From positions 1-42,549 of the forward strand of contig JACVXU010000027.1 in NCBI GenBank assembly GCA_015661185.1: a DNA stretch of 42,549 bases. Reading direction: 5' to 3'. Position 1 is the first letter of the stretch; every line of letters begins with the position of its first letter. The notes beneath the pieces were generated by a model. It was not told where the DNA came from. It searched no databases and saw only the letters and a program-made list of their open reading frames with translations. This DNA is from Bacteroidota bacterium (GTDB lineage: Bacteria; Bacteroidota; Ignavibacteria; UBA10030). Positions 9,440 to 19,877 of this stretch are shown here, in pieces. The translations under genes and the position numbers were made by a program.

Positions 9440-9907
9440 TCAGACTCCCACGTCCTTCAGCGGATGTTCAGTGAGTATCTGCTGGAGGTGGTGCTTCACA
9501 TGATCCACATAGCCGCTAAACAAGAATTCAAGCGTCACGGGTTCATTCTCTCCAATGAAGCACAGACTGTTTGCTTTGTCGACTGGGATTTTCGCAGCCA
9601 CGTGAAGCAGGTGAAGGTTGAACGACTTCCAGAGCTCCACAATATTTTCCCACGATTCGGTTTCGTACGATTGCGCACGGACCCAGCGCTCCTGCTCGTA
9701 TTCGGGAAGCCTGATTTCGCTGCTGAGCTGCGCCCGCACGAATCTCTGGTGGTTATTGCTAGCCGAATCGATGAGGTGGCCGAGGATTTCTTTCTTTGAC
9801 CATTTGTCCGATGCGGGACGAATCGAGCTCTCAGATTCAGAGATTGACTGGAGTAATGGAAGGGCCATCGACAGAAGTGATTCGAATTCCTTAAGAGAGT
9901 TCTGCAT
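9440..9907 (-). CDS. DinB-family protein (start uncertain; an in-frame extension to 10081 would add a TM segment)
   Basis: MQNSLKEFESLL...WSKKEILGHLIDSASNNHQRFVRAQ...YVDHVKHHLQQIL. The N-terminal extension contains LTLLLLLVAVLVSVWLLSVL. Confidence 0.75.
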   Translation of the reverse strand: MQNSLKEFESLLSMALPLLQSISESESSIRPASDKWSKKEILGHLIDSASNNHQRFVRAQLSSEIRLPEYEQERWVRAQSYETESWENIVELWKSFNLHLLHVAAKIPVDKANSLCFIGENEPVTLEFLFSGYVDHVKHHLQQILTEHPLKDVGV

Positions 9908-10242
9908 TCTCGCTTTTCCTTTCCAGACTTTTTCAGTGACCCATTTTGAAAGCACGGACAGCAACCACACGGACACAAGAACCGCAACCAGCAACAAAAG
10001 GAGGGTTAAAACATTTCCTGCGGGGGGACCGAGGAGAAGAGGCCGCATAGTCGAGTATGATGCCATGACGGGATGTGACAAAAGAGTTCAACAAAAGGTA
10101 GAAATATTCAGCGGCGTAATCAATGGCAGTTGCCAATGACGGGGAATCTCTTACATTATAGAGAGGACACAGAAAGACGGAATAAACGCGAACCCGTCGT
10201 AGTATACCTACAGACAGCGAAGTTCACTCACCAGGGGAAGGG

Positions 10243-11460
<1,218 letters not shown>

Positions 11461-11471
11461 CAACAAAAGGA

Positions 11472-11497
11472 GAGGGCGCCCATTGTTGAGCGCCCTC
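11472..11497. terminator. Hairpin in the gap between convergent genes
   Basis: GAGGGCGC-ccattgttga-GCGCCCTC, 8-bp perfect stem, 12 bp after the 10243..11460 stop. Confidence 0.6.
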
Positions 11498-11508
11498 GCA
11501 TTTCGCCT

Positions 11509-11528
11509 CCCACGATTACAATCGTGGG
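11509..11528. repeat. REP-like hairpin adjoining the stop of the 11529..12851 gene
   Basis: CCCACGATT-ac-AATCGTGGG followed by CTATTTTTC. Confidence 0.6.
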
Positions 11529-12851
11529 CTATTTTTCATTCACCTGTCCGTATTTCTGTTTGTACTTCTCGTAGAGCTGCTTATGCTTGTCTGTCATGTT
11601 GATCTTCTTGCCCTGGATGAACATCTGTTCGGTCACGGTCGGAGGTTCGAGGGGGTCACCCGTCGTGACGATGAGCGTCGCGTCCTTGCCTATCTCCAGC
11701 GATCCGACCTTGTCGGCAATACCCAGGATCTGCGCGGCGTACAGCGTAATGGACTTGAGCGCTTCATCTTTCGGCAATCCGTATGCGGCGGCGTTGGCAG
11801 CGTGATAGGGCGTGTTGCGCGAATTCGACGCACTTCCATCGCCTGTGATGCAGAAGCGGATGCCCGCATCATGCAATCTCATCGGCAGAGTAAAGACCTC
11901 GCTGTATCCCTGCCATCGGCGTGAGGGTGCGGCCTGGATATCAGTGACAATGACAGGTATGTCCTTGGCCTTGAGCTGATCCCGGACAAGCCAGGCATCT
12001 TTGCCTCCAACGATGACGAGTCTTACACTTTCCGCCTCGGCCCAGGTTATGGCGGCCTGAATCTGGCTGAGCTCATTCGCCACGACGAAGACGGGAATCT
12101 TCCCTTCGAGAACAGGAATCATCGATTGCCATCGAGAGTCGGTCTCGTGGTACCGCACGCCTTTTTGTTTCTCTGCTGTTTTCGCCGTCATATATGCCCG
12201 TGCACTAGCAAATGCCTCACGGAGCGCCTTGAGCTGGTCATCGCGCTGCTTCTGCCACTCTTCTTTTGTAGTTCGAGCGCGGGGAGAAGGTGTGTACACC
12301 ATCGCCGGCCAATTAACGACGAGCGCAAGACCACTCTTGAGCGTCAGGTCTTCCCACGTCCAACCATCGAGCATCAGGGCTGCACCGAGGCCGGAGATGA
12401 GCCCTCCGCCGGGGACCGTGGCAACGATCGCAACCCCGAGAGAGCGCGCAACCGGTATCAATTCACTCTCCGGATTCACGGCTACTTCTGCCCGAATGCC
12501 TGGATTAATCGTTCCTGTCTCTGCAAAGTCGATGGTTCCCCGAACGGAGCCGATTTCCGTCAGCCCCATGTTTGTATAGGAATCGATGATGCCGGGGTAC
12601 AGATGTTTCCCGCTCACGTCGATGCGTTCAGCATCGGCAGGAATCGCGATATTCATCCCTAACGCGGTAATCTTCCCCTTTTCAAAAAGAATTGTTGCGT
12701 TCTCAAGCACACCGCCGCTCACAGTGTGAATGGTGCCGCCAACGAGCGCAATCGGTTTCTTCTGTTTTGCCGCCGGCACGGCGTCGGATGCAAACGCTCC
12801 AGCAGAACACAAGAGAAGGGCGACGAACAGAACAAAGTTAGTTCGTTTCAT
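11529..12851 (-). CDS. Amidohydrolase-fold protein, likely lacking catalytic metal ligands
   Basis: Signal peptide; IALVGGTIHTVSGGVLENATILFEKGKITALG...DVSGKHLYPGIIDSYTNMGLTEIGSVRGTIDFAETG...VGSLEIGKDATLIVTTGDPLE. Confidence 0.85.
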   Translation of the reverse strand: MKRTNFVLFVALLLCSAGAFASDAVPAAKQKKPIALVGGTIHTVSGGVLENATILFEKGKITALGMNIAIPADAERIDVSGKHLYPGIIDSYTNMGLTEIGSVRGTIDFAETGTINPGIRAEVAVNPESELIPVARSLGVAIVATVPGGGLISGLGAALMLDGWTWEDLTLKSGLALVVNWPAMVYTPSPRARTTKEEWQKQRDDQLKALREAFASARAYMTAKTAEKQKGVRYHETDSRWQSMIPVLEGKIPVFVVANELSQIQAAITWAEAESVRLVIVGGKDAWLVRDQLKAKDIPVIVTDIQAAPSRRWQGYSEVFTLPMRLHDAGIRFCITGDGSASNSRNTPYHAANAAAYGLPKDEALKSITLYAAQILGIADKVGSLEIGKDATLIVTTGDPLEPPTVTEQMFIQGKKINMTDKHKQLYEKYKQKYGQVNEK

Positions 12852-15800
12852 GGCTCAGGCCCTCCTTTGATGATTGCTGACCGTCTTCGTTCGGTCGGCG
12901 GAACCGCGCAGGCGGACCACCGGTCGCAGGCGGAGTTGTTTTCTTGCTGGCAAGAATCTTCTGAATCAGTGCGGCCCGTTCTTTCGTTATCTGCTCCTGC
13001 ATGAGCTTGTCTTCCTGAATATCGAAGTATTTCTTTCCGTCGATCCAGGTTTGTTCGCACCTGGTATACGTTGAGAGGGGGTTGCCATTCCAGATCACGA
13101 AGTCGGCATCTTTCCCCAGTTCGAGTGAGCCAACCCATTTGTCGATCTTCAACTGCTTCGCGGGATTGATAGTCACAAACTTGAATGCTTCCTCTTCCGA
13201 CAATCCGTATTTGACAGCCTTTGCCGCTTCCCAATTAAGCCGGGTGGAAAGCTGGTCATTGTCGGAGTTGTACGAAACGACAACACCCTGATCATGCATC
13301 AACGGGCCGTTGCCCGGAATCGCATCCCACGCCTCGATTTTATAGGCCCACCAGTCGCTGAATGTAGAACCTCCGACCCCGTGTTTGGCCATCACATCAG
13401 CCACTTTGTAGCCTTCGAGCACATGCTGGAATGTCGCAACCCGAATGCCATAGTCCTCAGCGATACGCATCAACAGAAGGAGTTCATCCTGCCTGTAGCC
13501 GTGAGCGTGGATTTCACGCTTCCCTTTCACGATTTCGAGGAGACAATCGAGTTCCAGGTCTTTGAGGGGCGGAATTTTCGTTTTGTCTTTTGTCCATTCA
13601 TTCCACGCTTTTTCATAGTCAAGCGCCGCGCTGAACCGGTCACGAATCAATTGGTCCACGCCCATTCGGGTTTGAGGGTAACGCGCAGCCCGACCTTGCA
13701 CAGAGAAATTGCTCTGCTTGACGTTTTCACCCAGAGCGAACTTGACGCCCGGCGGTGCGCCGGCCATTAGCAAGTCTTCTGTGAGTCCCCCCCATCGCCA
13801 TTTGACGATCGAGTTCTGTCCGCCAATCGGATTTGCCGAGCCATGAAGAACGTTTGCCATCGTCGTTCCGCCGGCAAGTTGACGGTAGATCCAGATCTCG
13901 TTCGGGTCAAGAACATCCTCAATGCGCGTTTCACAGGTAATTGCCTGTCCGCCTTCGTTGATGCTGGCGGCTGCTGTATGAGAGTGGCAATCAATGATGC
14001 CCGGACTAATGTGTTTGTTGGTTGCATCGACGACCAAAGCGCCCGTTGGCGCTGCGAGGTTTGAGCCTATTTTCGTGATCTTTCCTTTGGTCATGAGAAT
14101 GTCTGCGGTCAGGAGTTTTCCCTGCGGGCCTTGAGTCCAGACGGTTCCATTCTTGACTAGAACGTATTCGGATTGCTCCGGAAGTTTCACTCTGCCGTAG
14201 TCTGTCGGTGGAAACGTAGCAGGAGAGGTTGCCATCTCGGACTTTTTGGGCTTGGCTGTGTCGGGCTCGTCACGTGGTGGTTCTTTTCTCGTTCCGCTCC
14301 AATTGAATACGGTACCGTCAGGAGCTTCAAGAATTCCGAACATCTCCTTGTCGTTGACGGTCGCCGACATCCGTACGGTGCCAATGGTGCCGCTGGAGTC
14401 TCCAGCGAACGAGATCGCAATCCGGCCTCCGCCGAGAGTCACTGAACCGAGACGCAAGTCTTTGCCCTTGACGCGCAATGTGCCGGAAGGTTTGTCAATC
14501 TCACCTCGGAGGGACAACGTACCGGTTTCAAAATTGCTTCGGGTATCCCAGACACCACGGACATCCGCGAACGGAATCGCTTTGACTTCGTACCTGTTTC
14601 CGTCTATCCAGACATCCTGGATTTTCGTCTTTTCCCCAAACAAATCACCATCGGTTACAACCAGGTTTGCCGCCTTACCAGGTTCCAGCGTTCCGCAGCG
14701 GTTCTCCACTCCGAGCCATTTCGCCGGCGTTGTGGTCAGCGCCGCAAGAGCAGCATCGGCATTCAGTCCACGCTCAATTGCTTTGCGAGCCTGTGCTAAA
14801 AATGTTCCCGGATCCTTCAGCTGTGAGGATGTCAAAGCGATCGGGATGCCTGCGCCGAGCAATCGGCCAGCGTTTTCCGGCGCAGCGTCAAAATGACGAA
14901 GCTCTTCAAGAGTCACATTCATTGCCTCTTCGGGTGCATCGACCGAGGGGGCTTCGGGGTAATTCAGGGAAACGATGACCGGGATCTTCGTGGCTTTGAC
15001 AGCATCGATGCGCCGATATTCCTGACCGCTTCCGAGGATCCAGAGGTTAAGAGCGAATTCCTTTCCGATCTTGGCCGCCCGAAGGAAATTGAGGTCACTG
15101 TTGACGTCAACGACTACTGGCATCCGGATTTGCGCAGCCTCTGCTAGTGCGGCAAGAGCAGTGTTTACCTCGGGACGTCTCTGTCCGGCCGGGTTCTTGG
15201 CGTAAGAGTCCTGAGCCTTACGGTACCAATCGGCATCGAGATACGATTGCCGGATAAAGGCAATAATTCCCATCAGCGAATTCGGATATCCGCCGGTGAA
15301 ACCGCCAGACTGTTCAAAGCTCACGTTTTGTGCAACCTTGGGTTTGGCGATGAGGTCCGATGCCGCACCGTCACCCAGGTTGACGAGTGCGCTGGTGCCG
15401 CGGAAAATTCCGCGTTGCGGAGTTGCAAGAGCAAGGGTAAATCCTTGCGAACGGAGTTTCTCTGCCGCTTTCGAGTCAGGAACGAATTCCTGGTCGGCGC
15501 TGAACTCGGCGTGCATCTTCGCATTCCAGTGTGCCGCCCCTTTCGGTCTCTCGGGTTGTTGCTGCTGTTGAGCGGCGGAGACGTCGAACGGATTTCCCGA
15601 TGGAGCTTGCGGTGGTTTCGGCATACCGATGTCAGACGATATCTCAATGAGGCCAGGATAGAGTGTTCGCCCTTTCATATCCCAGATGCGCGCATCTGCC
15701 GGTGGAACAACCTTTTCACCGACAGCTTCAATGACACCGTTGCGGATCACGAGTGTTCCCAGTGGAATGATTTTGCCCGGGGCGACAACAATCCGCGCAT

Positions 15801-15921
15801 TGATAAACGAGTGAACGGTGGGCGTATTCTCCCGCAGCCCAACGGTGGGGGCCGTTTGGGCGGACGTCCATTGCGCTGTTATCGCGAGCAGGAGAAAAAG
15901 AATACAACATCGCTGAATCAT
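12838..15921 (-). CDS. Double-domain amidohydrolase (N-terminal domain degenerate, C-terminal domain with HxH)
   Basis: Start re-set to ATG 15921 (MIQRCCILFLLLAITAQWTSAQ; GGAGGATTT upstream). N-domain LYPGLIEISSDIGMP; C-domain ISPGIIDCHSHTAAA...EIHAHGYRQDELL...FQHVLEGYK...NSDND. Overlaps the next gene by 14 nt. Confidence 0.9.
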   Translation of the reverse strand: MIQRCCILFLLLAITAQWTSAQTAPTVGLRENTPTVHSFINARIVVAPGKIIPLGTLVIRNGVIEAVGEKVVPPADARIWDMKGRTLYPGLIEISSDIGMPKPPQAPSGNPFDVSAAQQQQQPERPKGAAHWNAKMHAEFSADQEFVPDSKAAEKLRSQGFTLALATPQRGIFRGTSALVNLGDGAASDLIAKPKVAQNVSFEQSGGFTGGYPNSLMGIIAFIRQSYLDADWYRKAQDSYAKNPAGQRRPEVNTALAALAEAAQIRMPVVVDVNSDLNFLRAAKIGKEFALNLWILGSGQEYRRIDAVKATKIPVIVSLNYPEAPSVDAPEEAMNVTLEELRHFDAAPENAGRLLGAGIPIALTSSQLKDPGTFLAQARKAIERGLNADAALAALTTTPAKWLGVENRCGTLEPGKAANLVVTDGDLFGEKTKIQDVWIDGNRYEVKAIPFADVRGVWDTRSNFETGTLSLRGEIDKPSGTLRVKGKDLRLGSVTLGGGRIAISFAGDSSGTIGTVRMSATVNDKEMFGILEAPDGTVFNWSGTRKEPPRDEPDTAKPKKSEMATSPATFPPTDYGRVKLPEQSEYVLVKNGTVWTQGPQGKLLTADILMTKGKITKIGSNLAAPTGALVVDATNKHISPGIIDCHSHTAAASINEGGQAITCETRIEDVLDPNEIWIYRQLAGGTTMANVLHGSANPIGGQNSIVKWRWGGLTEDLLMAGAPPGVKFALGENVKQSNFSVQGRAARYPQTRMGVDQLIRDRFSAALDYEKAWNEWTKDKTKIPPLKDLELDCLLEIVKGKREIHAHGYRQDELLLLMRIAEDYGIRVATFQHVLEGYKVADVMAKHGVGGSTFSDWWAYKIEAWDAIPGNGPLMHDQGVVVSYNSDNDQLSTRLNWEAAKAVKYGLSEEEAFKFVTINPAKQLKIDKWVGSLELGKDADFVIWNGNPLSTYTRCEQTWIDGKKYFDIQEDKLMQEQITKERAALIQKILASKKTTPPATGGPPARFRRPNEDGQQSSKEGLSHETN

Positions 15922-16192
15922 AAATCCTCCCGAATGAAGGTGAGTTGAGACATCGTTGTAGAAGAAGGAGCAGCTGACGAATTGAAATCTCTTACAAGCG
16001 CTGAAATACAAGCACTTGCCAGGCCATGGTTGACCGATCGTCTACCAACCTGAACCCCTGCGGGAGAAGAATGCATTGGTTCCACAACATGCACCTCCCG
16101 GTGTGCAGCAAGAGCTCATTCGTCTGAATTGTTGGTGGTTGAAAATGACTTGGATGGGTACAATATCCAACCTCTCCAAGGCAATTCCGGCA

Positions 16193-16207
16193 AGAGGTCG
16201 GACTTCT
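16193..16207. repeat. Short palindromic repeat, copy A
   Basis: AGAGGTCGGACTTCT; one of three related copies in this window. Confidence 0.6.
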
Positions 16208-16221
16208 ACAGGTTCACATTG

Positions 16222-16680
16222 CTACGATACGAAATCTACCTCGTACATTCTATAGTAGGATTGTTTCATGCCGAGGCGCTCGTACGTTTGGCGGGCGCGG
16301 GCGTTGTTCTCTTCGACATAGAGCCTGAGTCCGCACACATCCGTCCGACTTCTGGCGAGAGCATGAATATATTCGTAGAGGGACTTAAAAACGCCCCTCC
16401 CCCGTCCTTCCTGGGCAACGTACACACTCTGGATCCACCAAAACGTTCCGTTGCGCCAGTCGCTCCATTCATAGGTGATCATTGTCTGGCCGACGACGAT
16501 GCCGTCATCTTCGGCGAGGAAATAGAGCCCTTTTGACGGATCGCTGAGAATAGTCTCGACGCCTTTCTGAAGCAACGCCTGGTCAAGCGTTTTGTTTTCG
16601 GTTTCTGCCGCCAGCAGCGAGTTAAAGCGGACGATGACCGGAGCATCGGCGATTGTTGCTTGTCGGATGGTGATCTTCAT
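16222..16680 (-). CDS. GNAT-family N-acetyltransferase
   Basis: MKITIRQATIADAPVIVRFN...VYVAQEGRGRGVFKSLYEYIHALAR...LRLYVEENNARARQTYERLGMKQSYYRMYEVDF. Confidence 0.95.
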   Translation of the reverse strand: MKITIRQATIADAPVIVRFNSLLAAETENKTLDQALLQKGVETILSDPSKGLYFLAEDDGIVVGQTMITYEWSDWRNGTFWWIQSVYVAQEGRGRGVFKSLYEYIHALARSRTDVCGLRLYVEENNARARQTYERLGMKQSYYRMYEVDFVS

Positions 16681-16697
16681 GGCTCGTGTGGGAGAAG

Positions 16698-16726
16698 CCC
16701 CGAGAGAAGCAGAACTTCTCTCGGGG
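16698..16726. repeat. Perfect 12-bp-stem hairpin between two minus-strand genes
   Basis: CCCCGAGAGAAG-cagaa-CTTCTCTCGGGG. Confidence 0.85.
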
Positions 16727-16738
16727 TGTATTCCTGGA

Positions 16739-16753
16739 AGAAGTTGGACTTCT
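16739..16753. repeat. Short palindromic repeat, copy B
   Basis: AGAAGTTGGACTTCT; overlaps the TAG stop of the 16752..17276 gene. Confidence 0.65.
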
Positions 16754-17276
16754 ACCAGCTCATGCGCTCGCGCAAAGTAGTGATGTGGGCAACGTGATGT
16801 CTTCCGTGCCAGGCGTAGAGCTGCAGAAGCCGGTCAAGGTTCATAATTCCATTTTGAGGGTGATTGATCGTTTTGGCGAAATCGGCTGCAGTCAACGCAT
16901 GAAGAAATATGACCCAACGATGATGGAGAGATTCCAGCAATATCAACGAGGGTTCAATTGGTGACGATTTTGCATCGACAAGTTCTGCCCACAATTGCTC
17001 TTCATATGGCTTAATGGTGGGTTGATTCTCGGTAACCGCCAGCTTGAACCGTACATAGGAATTAAGATGGCTGTCCGGTATATGATGAACAACCTGGCAG
17101 ACCGTCCACCCGCCCGGGCGGTACGGTGTATCAAGCTGCTCCTGCGACAGATTGCGGACGGCTTCCCGCAGGTTTGCCGGCGTTTCAGCGATTTCTTGTA
17201 TCAACGCATTGCGTTCAGAATCTGAGAGTGTTGGCTTTGGCGCGAATTTGCCAACAGGGAAACGTAAGTCTGTCAT
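16752..17276 (-). CDS. DinB/YfiT-family putative metal-dependent hydrolase (bacillithiol S-transferase-like)
   Basis: MTDLRFPVGKF...PYRPGGWTVCQVVHHIPDSHLNSYVRFKLA...LQLYAWHGRHHVAHITTLRERM. Start re-set to ATG 17276. Confidence 0.9.
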   Translation of the reverse strand: MTDLRFPVGKFAPKPTLSDSERNALIQEIAETPANLREAVRNLSQEQLDTPYRPGGWTVCQVVHHIPDSHLNSYVRFKLAVTENQPTIKPYEEQLWAELVDAKSSPIEPSLILLESLHHRWVIFLHALTAADFAKTINHPQNGIMNLDRLLQLYAWHGRHHVAHITTLRERMSW

Positions 17277-17295
17277 GCGAAATTCTCCTTTTAGA

Positions 17296-17537
17296 GTCAT
17301 TGCGAGCGTAGCCCCGACCTGTCCGCCGGCTTGCCCGCCGAAACGTAGTGCAGGCGGGAGTCGTGACGAAGGCAGAAGGGGCGAAGCGAAGCCTGCCCGC
17401 CTCCCCGAATCCAAGAGGGCAGGCGGGCAATCTCACATAAGTCCCAAGGCAGTATCGAGATTGTCCCGCATTTCAGGATTCCGCCAATGAGCGGGATTCA
17501 AAGAGCGGAACTTCGGCAGACAACGCCTCGCAATGAC
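17296..17537. mobile_element. Candidate MITE-like/dispersed element bounded by 11-bp inverted repeats
   Basis: GTCATTGCGAG at 17296-17306 and its exact reverse complement CTCGCAATGAC at 17527-17537; nested GC-rich palindromes inside; no ORF of its own. Confidence 0.6.
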
Positions 17538-17563
17538 GATGTCCGCTGTTCTTGAGATGGCTT

Positions 17564-17980
17564 CTACTTGATCATGCGCGCATAGATGAAACCGGCACAC
17601 AACAATTGAATAAGTGAACTCAGAAGCCAGGTGAGCGACATTGCCAAAGAGATCGGAAAACTACTGTAGCTCATAAGGATGCCCGGAATGGTTGAGACGA
17701 TCCAGAACGAACGGGCGAACCGGCTTCCCCGGATCCATATACTTCCCTCTCCGAGCACATCCTTTGTTTTGTTCCAAACCCAGGCGAGCGCAATGCCAAG
17801 AAAGAAGGGGTAGACGAAGTAAAGAGACATGATCGGATCGGTCCAGGGGCGGAAGAGGTTTGAGTTTTCGTACTCTTTTGCAACCGACGGTAGTGCTGCG
17901 TTTGTCAGTATGACAACAGCCATCGCGAGAACGAGCATGGCGAATCCCGCGACGAGACCCGCAACGATGATGTTCTTCAT
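17564..17980 (-). CDS. Small multi-pass membrane protein
   Basis: 138 aa with about four hydrophobic segments (IIVAGLVAGFAMLVLAMAVVIL, FFLGIALAWVW, WIVSTIPGILM, SSLIQLLCAGFIY). Confidence 0.7.
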   Translation of the reverse strand: MKNIIVAGLVAGFAMLVLAMAVVILTNAALPSVAKEYENSNLFRPWTDPIMSLYFVYPFFLGIALAWVWNKTKDVLGEGSIWIRGSRFARSFWIVSTIPGILMSYSSFPISLAMSLTWLLSSLIQLLCAGFIYARMIK

Positions 17981-18007
17981 GGGTATTCCTCCTTATTGAG
18001 AAGTGAA

Positions 18008-19861
18008 TTATTTCGCCTCGAGGCAGATGATTGTTCCGTCCAAATCGCTTGCGATCACGCGATGGGCGTTCAGTGGAACCAGCGTATGTACTATGGTCCC
18101 CCCCATGCGGTGCTTCCAGAGAATAGTTCCTGTCGTTCCGTTCAGCGCGTGGATGACTCCGTTTTTTGTCCCGAAGAACACAACACCGTCTTTCTCGATG
18201 GGCATCGAAGGATCAATGTCGTAGCCGTAACCGCAATTGACGACCCAGAGCGGATCGAAAGAACTTGATGTCGGGGAGAACGCAATCACGGTATCGGTCA
18301 TGCACCGAGCGTAGATCCGGCTGGCGTCACCGGAAATTCCGACCGTTTCCCGGACCTGAAATCGCTTCGTGCGCCAGATGGTCGCTCCCGTCGACGCATC
18401 GATGGCTGTAAGATAGCGATCCGGTGCCACAACAAACACTTTTCCATCCGCAGCGACCGGCCAGCAGGCAGCGGGAGATAACAGAACGCCCGCATTTCCG
18501 TTTGACCATTTCCAGGCCAAAGAACCGGTTTCCGCATCGAGAGCGTAGAGGTACGTGTCCCAGGCGCCAAAAATCACTTTTCCTTGGTACAGGAGCCCCC
18601 GCGTTTCCACAAACCCATGTACGCCACGGTATTCCCATTTCAACGTACCGGTCTTCAAGTCAATTGCACGAAACAGACTATCGCTTCCGCCGATGTAGAC
18701 TGTCCCTCTGTAGATCGTCGGCGCGGCGACGACCGGAGCCCCGGTTCGAACTTTCCATCTGGTCTTTCCCGTTCGAATATCGAAACAGTAAATGAACTTG
18801 TCGGAAGAACCAATGACAACCTTCCCATCAGCCGCATCGGGCGATGAATAGACCGTGGCGCCGGTCTTATGGTTCCAGAGGAGTTTACCGTTTTTCAACG
18901 AGTAGCACGAGACGATGCCGGCACTGTTTCCAACCACCACGTACTCTTTCCACACAGCAGGAGTCGAAGCAATCGTCGAACCTGCTCGCACTGTCCATTG
19001 CGCTTTCACGTTCTTGAATTGCTTGTTCACTGCGAAATCCGGCCGCGGATATTTCGTGGTGTCCGCTGAATAGTCCTTCCTGCCGAGGGGAAGCTTGTGC
19101 CAGGACTTCTTCAGGTCAGCCCCTGGGCCTCGCTCCGAAAAGTACACTGTGTCAGGTTTCACGTCGACGATAGTGTAGCCACCCAAAGGTTTTCCTGCGC
19201 GCAAGTTTGACCGGCCCATCACTCCCGGAAGGCCCTCAAAGTTCATCATCCTGTTGCTGTGGCCATGGCCTACAAGAACGACCTGAACGTTTGTTTTCTT
19301 CAGACGCTCTGTCACTTCGTACCAATTGTCAATGCCGGGATCGAGCGGGTAATGAGTGATGAAGAAAAGAGGTTGGGATTTCATGTTTCTGGACCTGAGT
19401 GTGACGTCGAGCCAGCGGAGATCCTCGGCAGGGAAGTGGCCGTCTCCCATTTTCATGATCGGACCCTGGTGCATTCCGATGAATTGATAGCCCTTGTGCT
19501 CGAAGGAAAACCTGTCATTGCCCCAGAGTGCGGAGAATTTTGTACATCCTGAGCCGGACCATTTCGTGTCGTGGTTTCCCGGTACGATGTAGTACGGTTT
19601 CTTCAGGCTATCGAGGATTGCTTTGGCAAGTTCCAATTGTCCGTCGGAGCCCATCTCCGTGATATCGCCGGAGAGGATCACGAAATCGACATCGGTCATT
19701 GTGTTCAGATCGCGGACGGAGAGACCAAGATCGGTCGAGCCCGTCGTCCCGCCGACGTGCGTGTCACTCAGCCATGCAAAGCGGAACGGTGTAGTCTGTG
19801 CGCTTGCGCTTCCGAGGAAGAAAACGAAGAGAAGGAATAAAGAGCGAACGAAATTTTTCAT
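18008..19861 (-). CDS. Secreted metallophosphoesterase fused to a PQQ-like beta-propeller
   Basis: Signal peptide; RFAWLSDTHVGG...ILSGDITEMG...VPGNHDTKW...VLVGHGHSNRM; then repeated GKLLWNHKTGATVYSSPDAADGKVVIGSSDKFIYCFDIRTGKTRWKVRTG blades. Confidence 0.9.
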   Translation of the reverse strand: MKNFVRSLFLLFVFFLGSASAQTTPFRFAWLSDTHVGGTTGSTDLGLSVRDLNTMTDVDFVILSGDITEMGSDGQLELAKAILDSLKKPYYIVPGNHDTKWSGSGCTKFSALWGNDRFSFEHKGYQFIGMHQGPIMKMGDGHFPAEDLRWLDVTLRSRNMKSQPLFFITHYPLDPGIDNWYEVTERLKKTNVQVVLVGHGHSNRMMNFEGLPGVMGRSNLRAGKPLGGYTIVDVKPDTVYFSERGPGADLKKSWHKLPLGRKDYSADTTKYPRPDFAVNKQFKNVKAQWTVRAGSTIASTPAVWKEYVVVGNSAGIVSCYSLKNGKLLWNHKTGATVYSSPDAADGKVVIGSSDKFIYCFDIRTGKTRWKVRTGAPVVAAPTIYRGTVYIGGSDSLFRAIDLKTGTLKWEYRGVHGFVETRGLLYQGKVIFGAWDTYLYALDAETGSLAWKWSNGNAGVLLSPAACWPVAADGKVFVVAPDRYLTAIDASTGATIWRTKRFQVRETVGISGDASRIYARCMTDTVIAFSPTSSSFDPLWVVNCGYGYDIDPSMPIEKDGVVFFGTKNGVIHALNGTTGTILWKHRMGGTIVHTLVPLNAHRVIASDLDGTIICLEAK

Positions 19862-19877
19862 GATGGTGTGGATTGTT

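Noticed and set aside
15247-15948. 233-aa plus-strand ORF opposite the double amidohydrolase
   Set aside because: Antisense shadow of a conserved gene with biased composition.
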